The translations under genes were made by a program, and so were the position numbers. Below are positions 8,237 to 18,063 of a stretch of DNA of 39,206 bases, one piece after another; positions within the stretch are counted from its first letter, which is position 1; every line of letters begins with the position of its first letter. The stretch spans positions 1-39,206 of the forward strand of contig CANQHU010000017.1 in assembly GCA_947623945.1 (NCBI GenBank). The letters are read 5' to 3'. Source of the stretch: an uncultured Clostridia bacterium (GTDB taxonomy: Bacteria; Bacillota; Clostridia; TANB77; CAG-508). The notes beneath the pieces are model-generated. The model searched no databases, was not told the DNA's origin, and worked only from the letters and a program-made list of their open reading frames with translations.

Positions 8237-8299
8237 AAATAGTATATAAATAATAAGGATAGACAAATTTTTTCTATCCTTATTATTTATATACTATTT
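8237..8299. repeat. 26-bp perfect inverted repeat (long hairpin)
   Basis: The arms 8237-8262 and 8274-8299 are exact reverse complements with an 11-base loop containing T6. It separates the unknown gene from the UDP-sugar pyrophosphorylase. The right arm ends 11 bases before the AAAGG ribosome binding site region of the next gene. It may act as a terminator or an mRNA end stabiliser; there is no T-run after the stem. Confidence 0.75.
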
Positions 8300-8318
8300 A
8301 ACAGAAAGGAAAATCACT

Positions 8319-9569
8319 ATGGACACTAGAATAGAAGCAATGAGAAGCACACTAAAAAAATATGGACAAGAACATTTAGAAAAATATTATCAACAATTAG
8401 ATGAAGAAAAAAGAAAAATATTATTAAATCAAATAGAAGGAATTAATTTTGAATTAATTTCAAATTTATATAACAATACCAAAAAAGGAATAAAGCAAAA
8501 TCAAGACGAAATAACACCAATAGACTATTTGGACAAGTATAAATTATATGATGACTATAAACATTATGAAAATATAGGAGAAAAAGCAATAAGAGAAGGA
8601 AAATTGGCAGTTGTAACAATGGCAGGTGGACAAGGAACAAGACTAGGACATGATGGTCCAAAAGGCACATATGACATAGGCTTAGAATCTCATAAATCTT
8701 TATTTGAACTATTAGGAGACTATATAAAAGAACAAGAAAAAAAATACAATGTTACAATTCCTTGGTTTATAATGACAAGTAGAGAAAATAATAAACAAAC
8801 AATAAACTTCTTTGAAAAAAATAAATATTTCGGATTTCATAAGGATAAAAATCTATTTTTCTTTATTCAAGGTGAATTACCAATGATTGATACAGAAGGA
8901 AAAATCTTAATAGGGGAAGATGGATTAATAAAAGAAGCAGCAGACGGACATGGTGGAATTTACGAATCACTTGTAAAAAGTGGAATGACTAAAAAAATGC
9001 AAGAAATGGGAATCAAATGGGTATTTATTGGAGGAGTTGATAATTGCCTAGTAAAAATGGTAGATCCTATTTTAATGGGAATTGCAATAGACAAAGGAGT
9101 AACAGTTGCTTGTAAATCTGTAGTAAAAGCCAATCCACATGAAAAAGTAGGAGTATTTTGTAAAAGAAATGGAAAACCAAATGTAATAGAATATTCTGAA
9201 ATAACAGAAGAAATGGCAGAGGCAACAAATGAAGATGGAGAATTGCTTTATGGAGAATCACACATTCTATGTAATTTGTTTAGTATAGAAGCAATTGAAA
9301 GAATGGGAGCAAATCCATTACCATATCATATAGCATATAAAAAAGCAAAATACATTGATAAAGATGGAAAATTAGTAGAGCCAGAATCACCAAATGCATA
9401 TAAATTTGAAGCATTTTTGTTTGATGCTTTTGGAGAAGTAGATGATATGGCAGTATTAAGAGTAAAAAGAGAAGAAGAATTTGCACCAGTTAAAAACGCT
9501 GATTCCGCAGGTGTTGATTGCCCAAAAACAGCAAGAGAATTATATAAAAAATTTTATAAATTAGATTAG
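8319..9569 (+). CDS. UDPGP-family UTP:sugar-1-phosphate uridylyltransferase
   Basis: The 416-residue protein belongs to the eukaryote-like UDPGP/UAP family, not the usual bacterial GalU fold subgroup. The nucleotide loop VTMAGGQGTRLG is near residue 100 and is followed by GPKGTYDIG. WFIMTS, FFIQGELPMID, GHGG and the GGVDN metal and uridine motifs are visible. It makes UDP-Glc, UDP-Gal or UDP-HexNAc from UTP and sugar phosphate; the sugar cannot be told from sequence. The next gene is a phosphoglucomutase-type enzyme, which favours UDP-glucose. Confidence 0.88.
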   Translation: MDTRIEAMRSTLKKYGQEHLEKYYQQLDEEKRKILLNQIEGINFELISNLYNNTKKGIKQNQDEITPIDYLDKYKLYDDYKHYENIGEKAIREGKLAVVTMAGGQGTRLGHDGPKGTYDIGLESHKSLFELLGDYIKEQEKKYNVTIPWFIMTSRENNKQTINFFEKNKYFGFHKDKNLFFFIQGELPMIDTEGKILIGEDGLIKEAADGHGGIYESLVKSGMTKKMQEMGIKWVFIGGVDNCLVKMVDPILMGIAIDKGVTVACKSVVKANPHEKVGVFCKRNGKPNVIEYSEITEEMAEATNEDGELLYGESHILCNLFSIEAIERMGANPLPYHIAYKKAKYIDKDGKLVEPESPNAYKFEAFLFDAFGEVDDMAVLRVKREEEFAPVKNADSAGVDCPKTARELYKKFYKLD

Positions 9570-9597
9570 AAAAGGCATAAAAACCCTTTTCTTTTTT
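9568..9597 (+). terminator. Intrinsic terminator after the uridylyltransferase gene
   Basis: The stem AGAAAAGG / CCTTTTCT (9568-9575 and 9585-9592) is followed by a T-run. The stop codon lies inside the left arm. Confidence 0.8.
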
Positions 9598-9615
9598 AAA
9601 CAAATAAATATATCC

Positions 9616-9644
9616 TTGTAAAAAAACACATTATAAAGTATAAT
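9616..9644 (+). promoter_or_regulatory. SigA-type promoter for the phosphohexomutase gene
   Basis: TTGTAA (9616-9621) and TATAAT (9639-9644) are 17 bases apart. AAGGAGGAG, a strong ribosome binding site, follows before the ATG at 9671. Confidence 0.65.
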
Positions 9645-9670
9645 AGTAATATAAAAAAGGAGGAGATAGA

Positions 9671-11395
9671 ATGAATTATATGGAAGAATACCAAAGATGG
9701 TGTGAAAGTGAAGAATTTGATGAAGAAACAAAAAAAGAACTATTAGAAATAAAAGATAACAAAGAAGAAATAGAAGATAGATTTTACAAAGAATTAGAAT
9801 TTGGAACTGCAGGATTAAGAGGTATAATAGGAGCAGGAACAAACAGAATGAACAAATACACAGTAGGAAAAGCAACACAAGGATTAGCAAACTATATATT
9901 AGAGCAAGGAACTCAAAAAAAAGGAGTAGCAATAAGTTATGATTCAAGAAAAATGTCAAAAGAATTTAGTATGCAAACTGCATTAATTCTTTGTGCAAAC
10001 GGAATAAAAGCATATTTATTTAAAGAATTAAGACCAGTTCCAGAATTATCTTTTGCAGTAAGAAATTTAGGATGTACAGCAGGAATTATGATAACAGCAA
10101 GCCATAATCCACCAAAATACAATGGATATAAAGTATATTGGGAAGATGGAGCGCAAATAGTAGCTCCAAGAGATAAAGAAATTATAAATAAAGTAAGAAA
10201 TGTTACAAGTTTTAATGACATTAAACAAATAACGGAACAAGAAGCACTAGAAAAAGGGTTATTACAAATAATTAGTACAGAAATGGATGACAAATATTTA
10301 ACAACTTTAAAAAATGCTGTTTTAAACCCAGAAATAATAAAAGAGCAAGCAAAAAAAATAAAAGTAGTTTATACGCCTTTACATGGAACAGGAAATACAA
10401 TAACAGAAAGACTTTTAAAAGAATTAGGATTAGAAAATGTATATGTTGTACCAGAACAAAGTAAGCCAGATGGAAACTTTCCAACTGTAGATTATCCAAA
10501 TCCAGAAGACCCAAAAGCATTTAAATTAGCATTAGAACTAGCAAAAAAAATAGATGCCGATGTAGTTCTAGCAACAGACCCAGATGCAGATCGTTTAGGA
10601 ATATTTGCAAAAGATGCAAAAACAGGTAAATATATGGATTATACAGGAAATATGTCTGCATTATTAATTGCCGAATACCGAATTTCACAAATGAAAGAAA
10701 AAGGAATTTTACCAAAGAAAGGAATGTTTATTACAACAGTAGTATCTTCAAATTTAGCGAAAGCAATTAGCAAATACTACAATTTAGAATGTATTGAAGT
10801 ATTAACAGGATTCAAAAATATTGGTAAAGTTATGAGAGAAGCGGAAGAAAAGAAAGACAAAACTTATGTATTTGGATATGAAGAAAGTTATGGATGCTTA
10901 ATTGGAGACTATGCAAGGGACAAAGATGGAATTGCAGCAGTTATGGCACTTTGCGAAGCAGCATGTTACTATATGTCAAAAGGAAAAACACTATGGGATG
11001 CCATGATTGATATTTATGAAAAATACGGTTATTATAAAGAAACTCAAGTATCAATTGTAAGAGAAGGTGCACAAGGTGCACAAGAAATAAAAGATATGAT
11101 GACAAAAATGAGAAATACACCAATTACTCAAATTGGCAATTATAAAGTACTAACTTTTAAAGATATTGATAAAGATATTGTAAAAAATATGCAAACAGGC
11201 GAAATTACAAAAACAGGATTACCACAATCAAATGTACTTTATTATGAATTAGAAGATGACAGCTGGTGTTGCATTAGACCATCAGGAACAGAACCAAAAA
11301 TAAAATTGTATATGGGAATAAAAGCCAAAACAGATGAAGAAGCAACTAAAAAATTAGAAGAACTAAAAGATGCTATGTTAAAAATAGTAGAATAA
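9671..11395 (+). CDS. pgcA: Phosphoglucomutase/phosphomannomutase (PgcA type)
   Basis: The 574-residue enzyme of the alpha-D-phosphohexomutase family interconverts hexose 6- and 1-phosphates. The active phosphoserine loop is TASHNPPKYNGYKVYW (near residues 143-158). The metal loop DPDADRLG, the sugar-binding GYEESYG and the phosphate-binding RPSGTEPK near the C-terminus are all present. The length matches Bacillus PgcA. With the UDPGP enzyme upstream it would supply UDP-glucose for glycolipid, perhaps for the glucosyltransferase at 16796-17924. Confidence 0.93.
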   Translation: MNYMEEYQRWCESEEFDEETKKELLEIKDNKEEIEDRFYKELEFGTAGLRGIIGAGTNRMNKYTVGKATQGLANYILEQGTQKKGVAISYDSRKMSKEFSMQTALILCANGIKAYLFKELRPVPELSFAVRNLGCTAGIMITASHNPPKYNGYKVYWEDGAQIVAPRDKEIINKVRNVTSFNDIKQITEQEALEKGLLQIISTEMDDKYLTTLKNAVLNPEIIKEQAKKIKVVYTPLHGTGNTITERLLKELGLENVYVVPEQSKPDGNFPTVDYPNPEDPKAFKLALELAKKIDADVVLATDPDADRLGIFAKDAKTGKYMDYTGNMSALLIAEYRISQMKEKGILPKKGMFITTVVSSNLAKAISKYYNLECIEVLTGFKNIGKVMREAEEKKDKTYVFGYEESYGCLIGDYARDKDGIAAVMALCEAACYYMSKGKTLWDAMIDIYEKYGYYKETQVSIVREGAQGAQEIKDMMTKMRNTPITQIGNYKVLTFKDIDKDIVKNMQTGEITKTGLPQSNVLYYELEDDSWCCIRPSGTEPKIKLYMGIKAKTDEEATKKLEELKDAMLKIVE

Positions 11396-11446
11396 AAAAT
11401 ATTATGATAAAAAATCTAATAAAAATAGAATAATAAAAGTTAATAA

Positions 11447-11485
11447 AAAGCCTAAAACTAAAATAAAAATAAAGTTTTAGGCTTT
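11447..11485. terminator. Bidirectional intrinsic terminator
   Basis: A 13-bp perfect stem (11447-11459 and 11473-11485) lies between the converging pgcA and ttcA-like genes. T-rich or A-rich flanks allow it to work both ways. Confidence 0.8.
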
Positions 11486-11501
11486 AAAAAATTACATAAA
11501 A

Positions 11502-12213
11502 TTAATTTATTTTCCACTCTGGCAAATTTCTTTGAATTGCTCCAAATAAATTTGCTCTAAGCATAGGAATACTTTTAGACAAAGAAAAAATAAAATTTTT
11601 CATATCTTCTCTCTTAGAAGTACCATCCATAGGACAAACTTTTGGCATAACTTCTAAGTTATTTTTTTTAATAAATCTTTTTGTTTCTTTTTCAGGAGTA
11701 TAAACAAGGGGCCTTATAAGAGTAATTTTTGAGCGATCCATGTAACTTACAGGGGCAAATGTGTTAATACTTCCGGGTATAAAACAAATTTAATAAAAAA
11801 GTTTCTAAAACATCATCTTGATTGTGTCCAATTGCAATTTTGTTACATCCTTCTCGAATTGCAATGGAATTAATTACGCCTCTTCGTAAATTTGCACAAA
11901 GCGAACAAGGATTTTTTTCTTTTCTAATATCAAAAACAATTTCTTTTGCATTACTATTTTCAATAAATAAAGGAACATCCAAACTTGTACATATTTTTTT
12001 CAAAAGGTTTGTATCAAAAAAATCGAATCCAGGGTTTATACTAATTGCAATAAATTCAAATTTTTTTGGATAAAATCTTTGCAATGTTTTAAAGGCATGT
12101 AACATAGTAATAGAGTCTTTTCCACCAGATAAACATACGCCTATTTTATCATTTTCTTCTATCATTTTATATTCTTCAATTGCTTTTCTCATGTGACTTA
12201 AGATTCTTTGCAT
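11502..12213 (-). CDS. ttcA: TtcA-like tRNA 2-thiocytidine synthetase, +1 shift at CGG 11775
   Basis: This is an ATP-pyrophosphatase of the TtcA/TilS superfamily, which puts sulfur on C32 of certain tRNAs. The PP-loop CLSGGKDSITML and the CSLCANLRRG cysteine pair are visible, followed by GHNQDDVLETFLLNLFY. The ATG at 12213 has a GGTGAT site. The zero frame ends two codons after an in-frame CGG (C at 11775, reading leftwards). Skipping that C gives FYTGSINTFAPVSYMDRS and continues to 11502, for 236 residues. The Gly here is typical of the family. It is divergent from the tRNA-Arg gene. TtcA is the best guess; a TtcA-related paralogue is possible. Confidence 0.82.
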
Positions 12214-12242
12214 TTTTATCACCAATATTATTATAACAGATA

Positions 12243-12271
12243 TTGTCAAGAGTATAAAAATATGTTAAAAT
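12243..12271 (+). promoter_or_regulatory. SigA-type promoter for tRNA-Arg
   Basis: TTGTCA (12243-12248) and TAAAAT (12266-12271) have a 17-base spacer. The tRNA 5' end is 20 bases downstream of the -10 box. Confidence 0.6.
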
Positions 12272-12290
12272 ATTAATACATAAAACATAC

Positions 12291-12366
<76 letters not shown>

Positions 12367-12446
12367 ACTTTTAAAAATTATAGAAACACTTAGGCGAAAT
12401 TCAGGCAAGATGCAAGTAAAAAATAAAAAGGGTAAGTGATAAATAC

Positions 12447-12927
12447 ATGACAATAGAAGAAAAATGGATGCGGAAAAGCTATAGAAGAAGCCAAAAAAGC
12501 AGAAAAAAAATTAGAAATACCAGTAGGATGTGTCATTGTAAAAAACGGAAAAATAATAGCAAGAGCACACAACCAAAAGGAAACAAAACTAGACACAACC
12601 AAACATGCTGAAATAATTGCAATACAAAAAGCAAGCAAAAAACTAGGCTCATGGAGGCTATTAGACTGCGAAATGTATGTGACATTAGAGCCATGTCCTA
12701 TGTGTGCAGGAGCCCTAATACAATCAAGAATAAAAAAAATCTATATAGGAACAATGGATGAAAAAACAGGAGCATGTGGTTCTGTACTAAACTTATTAAA
12801 AGACTACGAATTTAATCATAAAATAGAAATCGAAACAGGCATCAGAAAAGAAGAATGTGAAAAGATACTAAAAGAATTTTTTAAAAAACTAAGAAAAATA
12901 AAAAAAGAAGAACAAATGCAAAAATAG
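12447..12927 (+). CDS. tadA: tRNA-specific adenosine deaminase TadA, +1 shift at CGG 12471
   Basis: TadA converts A34 to inosine in tRNA-Arg(ACG), allowing it to read CGU, CGC and CGA but not CGG. The start region reads MTIEEKWM, then an in-frame CGG at 12471-12473. Skipping C12471 joins it to KAIEEAKKAEKK, IPVGCVIV, the zinc and catalytic motif HAE, and EPCPMCAGAL. The total is 159 residues, normal for TadA. The zero frame stops 12 codons after CGG, and no start is visible in the shifted frame before the conserved N-terminal helix. Many homologues have Arg or Lys at the shift residue, so Arg from a CGGA quadruplet is possible here, as is Gly. Confidence 0.88.
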
Positions 12928-12935
12928 GAGGAAAA

Positions 12936-13688
12936 ATGATAGGCAAATTTAAAAATATAGTAGCAAAAAAATATTTTCATATAGTTGTAATTATATCAAT
13001 AATTGTCATTTTTTTATTTGGATTAGGAATAATTGTATTAAGATATAATGTTGAAGGCGAAACAAACATGCCTTTCGAACTAACAAAAATAGCATTAATT
13101 AGTTCTTGCGAAGGAAAAGACGTAGAATCAACAGACACTAAGTGGGCATTTGATGTATATCAAAGCAATGATATTTATTTATACATTGATAAAAATAAAA
13201 ATTATGGAAAAACAGAAGCTATAGAATCAGTAATAATTGATAACATACAAATCGAATCAAACAAAAAAGATAACATAAAATTATACAAACCAGATGAAAA
13301 TCCTGAAAACAAACTTTTTAAAAACGTAGAAGAAAATATAGTAGAAACCATAAATTACAAAGGCGAAATGGAATCAAATTTAAAAAATTTAGCCATTTCA
13401 AATCAAGGAGGAATAATAGCATTTCGAATTTCAAATGATAATATCGTAAGATATACTTCAAATGATGAAGAAATTAATCATTTAGAATTATTAAAAAAAG
13501 CAGATGTAAAACAAGAAGACATAGACACAAAAATAACATTTGATTTAGCAATAAAAATAGCAGAAGGAAATGAATATAAAACAACAATCAACTTAAATCT
13601 CCCAGTAGAAAATGTAATTGAACAAGGAACAACTTCAAAAGAGATAACAGATGTAAAAGATTTTATCTTTAAAAGAGTTAAATTCTAA
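12936..13688 (+). CDS. Membrane-anchored protein of unknown function, 250 aa
   Basis: A single membrane helix (about residues 16-36) is followed by an extracytoplasmic domain. The domain contains the segment FELTKIALISSCEG and predicted beta strands rich in Asp, Asn and Lys. It follows tadA by 8 bases with an AGGAGG site, so it is in the same transcript. I do not recognise a family, though the layout looks like conserved single-pass proteins of Clostridia. Confidence 0.75.
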   Translation: MIGKFKNIVAKKYFHIVVIISIIVIFLFGLGIIVLRYNVEGETNMPFELTKIALISSCEGKDVESTDTKWAFDVYQSNDIYLYIDKNKNYGKTEAIESVIIDNIQIESNKKDNIKLYKPDENPENKLFKNVEENIVETINYKGEMESNLKNLAISNQGGIIAFRISNDNIVRYTSNDEEINHLELLKKADVKQEDIDTKITFDLAIKIAEGNEYKTTINLNLPVENVIEQGTTSKEITDVKDFIFKRVKF

Positions 13689-13732
13689 CCAAAATCACTT
13701 GATAAAATCTAAAAATAAGTATATAATACAAA

Positions 13733-13866
13733 TGGTTGCATCGCTTAATCTTTGTATGGAGAGAATCCAATAAAGACCTATGAATCTTGTCAGGTCCGGA
13801 AGGAAGCAGCAATAAGTAGATATCTTTATGTGGAGTCTTTCCATAGAGAGATTAAGGAAAGCAACT
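13733..13866 (+). ncRNA. ffs: Signal recognition particle RNA (scRNA)
   Basis: The apical domain GTCAGGTCCGGAAGGAAGCA is the universal SRP RNA core that binds Ffh. Outer arms pair (GGTTGC at 13733 with GCAACT at 13861), giving a long hairpin of about 134 nt, close to the Bacillus-like small scRNA with an extended stem. A T7 run follows as the terminator. Placement just upstream of dnaX is the usual Firmicute order. The exact ends are estimated from the pairing. Confidence 0.93.
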
Positions 13867-13889
13867 TTTTTTGATAGGATGTGAAATAA

Positions 13890-15437
13890 ATGGGGTATAC
13901 CGCGCTTTATCGAAAATTTAGACCAATGACATTCTCAGAAATGGTAGGTCAAGAACATATAACAAAAACATTAAAAAATCAGATTATGGCAGGTCGTGTA
14001 GGACATGCATATTTATTTAATGGTGGAAGAGGAACAGGAAAAACATCAGCTGCAAAAATTTTAGCAAGAGCAATTAATTGTTTAAATCCACAAAATGGAG
14101 AACCATGCAACGAATGTGAAATATGCAAAGGTGCAATTTCTGGATCTTTAACAGACATAGTAGAAATGGATGCTGCTTCAAACAATAGTGTAGAAGATAT
14201 TAGAAGCATAAGAGAAGAAGTAAACTTTTTGCCAACAAAAGCAAAATATAGAGTCTACATTATTGATGAGGTGCATATGCTTTCAATAGGTGCATTTAAT
14301 GCATTATTAAAGACACTAGAAGAACCACCAGAGCATGTAAAATTTATTTTAGCGACAACAGAACCGCAAAAATTGCCAGCAACAATTTTATCTAGATGTC
14401 AAAGATTCGATTTTAAAAGAATATCAAATGAGGATATCGTAAAAAGATTAGAAATTGTATGTAAAGAAAGCAATATAGAAGCAACAAAAGAGGCACTATT
14501 TGCAATTGCGTCTTTATCAGAAGGGGCAATGAGAGATAGCTTATCAATTTTAGAAAGATGTGTGCAAGATGGAGAAAATAAAATTGATGAAGACAAAGTA
14601 AAAGACTTAATCGGAATCCCAAAAACAATATTAGTAAGTAAACTCTTAAAATCAATTACAGAATATGACGTAAATGAAGCACTAGAATCAATAGAGCAAA
14701 TGTTAAAAGAAGGAAAAGACATTTCAAACGTAATTTGGGAAATGATTAAATATGTAAAAGATGTATTAGTATATCAAGCAACAAAAAAAATAGAATTATA
14801 TAATGAAGAAGAAAAAAAGCAAATAGATGAATTTGCAAAAAATATACAAAAAGAAAAATTAGTAGATTTAATAGAAAAATTATCAGAACTTGAAACACAA
14901 GTAAAATGGTCAACTCAGAAAACAATTATATTTGAAGCAGGAATAATAAAGTTATGCAACAAGCAATCTATACAAAATGATGTGCAAAGCACACCAAAAA
15001 TACAAAGTACCAAAAAAGCTGAAAATATTCAAAAACCTCAAACTCTTCAAGCAGAACAACCAAGGTTTGTAAGCAATGTAGAAAATACACCTAAAAAAAC
15101 AAATTCAGAAGAATATTGGCCAGAAATCATAAACGACTTAAGGAAAAACGGAAAAATTGTGCTATACACTAATTTATTAGGAACAAAAGCAAAACAAATT
15201 AATGATATGACAGTAGGAATAGAATTCCCACAAGGAATCACATCATTTGGAAAAACAGTATTGGAAAAACAAGAAAATATAAGAGAAATTTCTAAACTAG
15301 TTTCTATAGCTTGCGGAAAAGAAATGCAAATAAAATATTTAATGGAACCAAACAACCAAAATCATATAATGACAAAAGAAGAAAATTTACAAAACTTTGC
15401 AAATCAATCTGATATACCATTTAATATAATAGATTAA
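13890..15437 (+). CDS. dnaX: DNA polymerase III subunit gamma/tau
   Basis: The 515-residue clamp-loader ATPase starts [20 protein letters not shown]. Walker A GGRGTGKT is at residues 45-52. Zinc cysteines are C64, C73, C76 and C79. Walker B IIDEVHM is near 124-130 and the SRC sensor appears in [10 protein letters not shown]. The C-terminal third is Lys/Gln-rich linker followed by a short domain. It precedes ybaB and recR, the conserved recombination and replication operon order. No internal frameshift signal of the Escherichia coli type was recognised. Confidence 0.97.
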   Translation: MGYTALYRKFRPMTFSEMVGQEHITKTLKNQIMAGRVGHAYLFNGGRGTGKTSAAKILARAINCLNPQNGEPCNECEICKGAISGSLTDIVEMDAASNNSVEDIRSIREEVNFLPTKAKYRVYIIDEVHMLSIGAFNALLKTLEEPPEHVKFILATTEPQKLPATILSRCQRFDFKRISNEDIVKRLEIVCKESNIEATKEALFAIASLSEGAMRDSLSILERCVQDGENKIDEDKVKDLIGIPKTILVSKLLKSITEYDVNEALESIEQMLKEGKDISNVIWEMIKYVKDVLVYQATKKIELYNEEEKKQIDEFAKNIQKEKLVDLIEKLSELETQVKWSTQKTIIFEAGIIKLCNKQSIQNDVQSTPKIQSTKKAENIQKPQTLQAEQPRFVSNVENTPKKTNSEEYWPEIINDLRKNGKIVLYTNLLGTKAKQINDMTVGIEFPQGITSFGKTVLEKQENIREISKLVSIACGKEMQIKYLMEPNNQNHIMTKEENLQNFANQSDIPFNIID

Positions 15438-15457
15438 AAAAAGAAAGGAGAAAATTT

Positions 15458-15805
15458 ATGAGTAAAAGAGGAGGATTCCCTGGAGGAATGGGAGGCTTCG
15501 GCGGAATGAACATTAATAATTTAATGAAAGAAGCCAAAAAAATGCAAGCTGATATGGAAAAATCACAAGCAGAATTAGCAGTTAAGGAATTTGATGCATC
15601 AGTAGGTGGAGGAGCAGTAACAGTGAAAGTTTCTGGAGAAAAAGTAATAAAAGAAATAAAAATAAAACCAGAAGTCTTAGACCCAGACGATGTAGAAATG
15701 CTAGAAGATTTAATTTTAACATGTACAAATGAAGCATTAAGAAAAGTTGATAGTGAACAAGCGGCACAATTAGGAAAATTTAATATACCAGGAATGGGGT
15801 TATAA
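15458..15805 (+). CDS. ybaB: Nucleoid-associated protein YbaB/EbfC family
   Basis: The 115-residue DNA-binding protein has a Gly- and Met-rich N-terminus, then [22 protein letters not shown] coiled helices and the [19 protein letters not shown] core. It lies between dnaX and recR as in Bacillus (yaaK). AAAGGAG precedes the ATG and the recR start is 3 bases after its stop. Its CGG trinucleotides are all out of frame, and the gene is intact. Confidence 0.95.
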   Translation: MSKRGGFPGGMGGFGGMNINNLMKEAKKMQADMEKSQAELAVKEFDASVGGGAVTVKVSGEKVIKEIKIKPEVLDPDDVEMLEDLILTCTNEALRKVDSEQAAQLGKFNIPGMGL

Positions 15806-15808
15806 AAA

Positions 15809-16408
15809 ATGTCATTATATTCACCATCAATAGAAAAATTAATAGAAAGTTTCGAAAAATTACCAAGCATTGGGCATAAAACTGCTGCAAGGCTTGCTTT
15901 TTATATGTTAAATTGTTCAGAAGAAGAAACAAAAGAATTTATAGACTCGATTGTAAATGCAAAGAAAAATTTAAAATATTGTAGCAAATGCTTCAATATT
16001 TCAGACACAGACCCATGTTTTATTTGCTCAAATAGCAAACGAGATACATCAACCATATGTGTAGTAGAAGATGTAAGAGATATAATAGCAATGGAAAAAA
16101 CACATGAATTCAAGGGAGTTTATCATGTTTTACATGGATCAATATCACCTATGAATGGAATAGGACCAGATGATATAAAAATAAAAGAATTGTTATCAAG
16201 ATTAATGGATGGACAGGTAAAAGAAGTAATACTTGCAACTAATCCTAGAGTAGAAGGAGAAGCAACAGCAATGTATTTATCTAAATTGATTAAGCCATTA
16301 GGAGTAAAAGTAACAAGAATTGCTCATGGAATTCCAGTTGGTGGAGATTTAGAATATACAGATGAAATAACCCTAACAAAAGCATTAGAAGGAAGAAGAG
16401 AATTATAG
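15809..16408 (+). CDS. recR: Recombination mediator RecR
   Basis: The 199-residue protein starts with the helix-hairpin-helix [18 protein letters not shown] four-Cys zinc finger follows (CSKC and CFIC, near residues 53-70). The Toprim domain starts at [14 protein letters not shown], and [17 protein letters not shown] is the C-terminal signature. RecR works with RecO and RecF in loading RecA at gaps. It is the last gene of the dnaX-ybaB-recR unit. Confidence 0.97.
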   Translation: MSLYSPSIEKLIESFEKLPSIGHKTAARLAFYMLNCSEEETKEFIDSIVNAKKNLKYCSKCFNISDTDPCFICSNSKRDTSTICVVEDVRDIIAMEKTHEFKGVYHVLHGSISPMNGIGPDDIKIKELLSRLMDGQVKEVILATNPRVEGEATAMYLSKLIKPLGVKVTRIAHGIPVGGDLEYTDEITLTKALEGRREL

Positions 16409-16422
16409 AATTTTGGCAATAT

Positions 16423-16451
16423 TTGAAAAAAAGATAAAAATATGTTATAAT
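16423..16451 (+). promoter_or_regulatory. SigA-type promoter for the tandem AbrB-like gene
   Basis: TTGAAA (16423-16428) and TATAAT (16446-16451) are 17 bases apart, starting 15 bases after recR. The downstream start has a GGGGAGG site. Confidence 0.65.
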
Positions 16452-16494
16452 TTTTATGTAGCTTGTAAAACAAACCAAATGGGGAGGAAAAAAC

Positions 16495-16782
16495 ATGACA
16501 ACTAAAATAATAAGGGAAATGGATAATCACGGAAGAATAACATTAGGAAGAGGATTAATGAATCTATGTAGCTTAAAAACCGGTTGTGTTGCACTCTGTC
16601 GGATAGATGAAAAGCAGATTATGCTTAAAAACATCAATGACGCAGAAAAATGCACCATAATAGCACTTGCAAAACTTGAAACAAATAGCCGAATTCGGCT
16701 GCCAAAGGAGGTTATCCAAGAAGCAACAAAATTTGAAATTTACGTCAAAGATTTAAACCTTATAATAGAGGAAGCACACTGA
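16495..16782 (+). CDS. Tandem AbrB-like small protein with CGG read as Arg
   Basis: The 95-residue product looks like two swapped-hairpin half-domains in tandem. One is IIREMDNHGRITLGRGLMN (residues 5-23), the other ALAKLETNSRIRLPKEVI near residues 58-75. It carries two in-frame CGG codons that must be ordinary Arg codons: at 16600-16602 (in CRIDEK) and 16696-16698 (the conserved Arg of RIRLPKE). Skipping the first C would give an immediate stop. It also uses CGA and CTG, unlike its neighbours. The short unit has its own promoter and terminator. Foreign origin or a different decoding context are both possible. Confidence 0.75.
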   Translation: MTTKIIREMDNHGRITLGRGLMNLCSLKTGCVALCRIDEKQIMLKNINDAEKCTIIALAKLETNSRIRLPKEVIQEATKFEIYVKDLNLIIEEAH

Positions 16783-16795
16783 CTGTGTGCTTTTT
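16772..16795 (+). terminator. Intrinsic terminator overlapping the stop codon
   Basis: AAGCACAC and GTGTGCTT (16772-16779 and 16785-16792) form an 8-bp stem with a 5-base loop, followed by TTT. The TGA stop lies in the loop. Confidence 0.85.
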
Positions 16796-17924
16796 CTAGG
16801 TATGTAGTAAAATATTGCAAATATCTCTAGTAGAATTAGGATGGCCAAGCAAAGTAGCATTTTTTTTCATTTCTTCCAATTTAGTTTGATTCGTAAATAA
16901 ATTAGTTAAAATCTCTGTTACATCATCATCTTTTTTTATCCAAACACAAACACCTTTACTCTCTAAAAACTCAGCATTTTCCTCCTCTTGACCAGGAATT
17001 GGATTAATAACAATCATAGGTAATTTTGAAGCCAAACTTTCTGTAGTAGTCATTCCGGCCGGGTTTAGTAACAACCAAATCAGAAATACTCATCAATTCT
17101 GGAACTTGATTAGTAAAAGCAAGAACTTTAACACGATTTAAAGCATTATTTTTTACTACAATTTCTTCAAACTTAGCCTTCATTTTTTCATTTTTCCCGC
17201 TAATTGCAATAATTTGAAAATCATTTGAAAAATTAATTAAAGAATCAAAAATAGAAAAAGTCCTAGACTTTCCTAAGCCAAATTCCCCACCGCCAAAAAA
17301 CAAAATATTTTTTTTGCCATCTTCTAAATCATATTGCTTTAAAATTTCTTTTCTATCATATTTTTGTAAAAAACGTTTAGATAAAGGAATACCTGTAATA
17401 AAAACTCTACTTTCATCAATACCTTTATCCACTAAATAACTTTTCATTTTATCATTTGCAACAAAATAAAAATCAGTAAAATCGCTACCAACTAGCCATT
17501 GGTCATGTGGTGCAAAATCTGTCATAATTGTTGCAATCTTTGCTGTAATTTTTCCTTTTCTTTTTAAATAACTACACATTTGGCTACTAAAAGGATGAGT
17601 AGAAATGATCAAATCAGGCTTTTTTTCACGAAGTAACTTTAACAATTTAATAGCTAAAATTATATTAGCTCTAGTTGAAAGATGAGCAAGAGGACCTTTT
17701 TGAGAATCATTATAAATTCTGCCCCAAACCCAAGGAGCCTTTTTTGCAGCCTCTCTATAAGCAGCAGTAGTAACTTTTTCAACAGTTTTATTAACATATT
17801 TCATACAATCAATCAATTCTGTATTGCAATCATTATAATGCTCTAAAATATATTCATTAATAGACTTAGCAGCATTCAAATGACCTCCACCATAAGATGC
17901 ATAAAAAATTAAAATATTCTTCAT
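16796..17924 (-). CDS. Diacylglycerol glucosyltransferase-like enzyme (UgtP/MGDG type), +1 shift at CGG 17057
   Basis: This is a GT28-family enzyme of 375 residues after the shift, close to UgtP in length. The N-terminus ILIFYASYGGGHLNAAKS is the MGDG-synthase signature. ATIMTDFAPHDQW and the FFGGGEFGLGKS phosphate loop follow. The zero frame runs on for only 17 codons past the in-frame CGG (C at 17057). Skipping it gives VTKPGGMTTTESLA, the donor-sugar binding motif, then PGQEEENAEFL to 16796. The Gly pair is highly conserved in the family. It would glucosylate diacylglycerol at the inner membrane face, using UDP-Glc. Confidence 0.85.
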
Positions 17925-18004
17925 ATCCTAATATTCCCTTCTACTTCTGGTTTTATTTCTATCGTTTTAATTTTAGCATAAAAAATAAAAAAATTCAAAA
18001 AATG

Positions 18005-18033
18005 GAATATTTTTTAAATAAAAATACAAACTA
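18005..18033 (+). promoter_or_regulatory. Possible SigG/SigF promoter of sleB-ypeB
   Basis: GAATA (18005-18009) and CAAACTA (18027-18033) with a 17-base spacer match the forespore SigG pattern (GNATR and CAHWMTA). This fits the known forespore expression of sleB-ypeB in Bacillus. Confidence 0.5.
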
Positions 18034-18063
18034 ATAAAAAATAAAATAGAAAAGAGTGATTTT

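Noticed and set aside
13890-15437. Programmed -1 frameshift in dnaX of the Escherichia coli type
   Set aside because: No slippery A-run with a downstream stem-loop was recognised at the expected place, and the long tau-like frame is intact.
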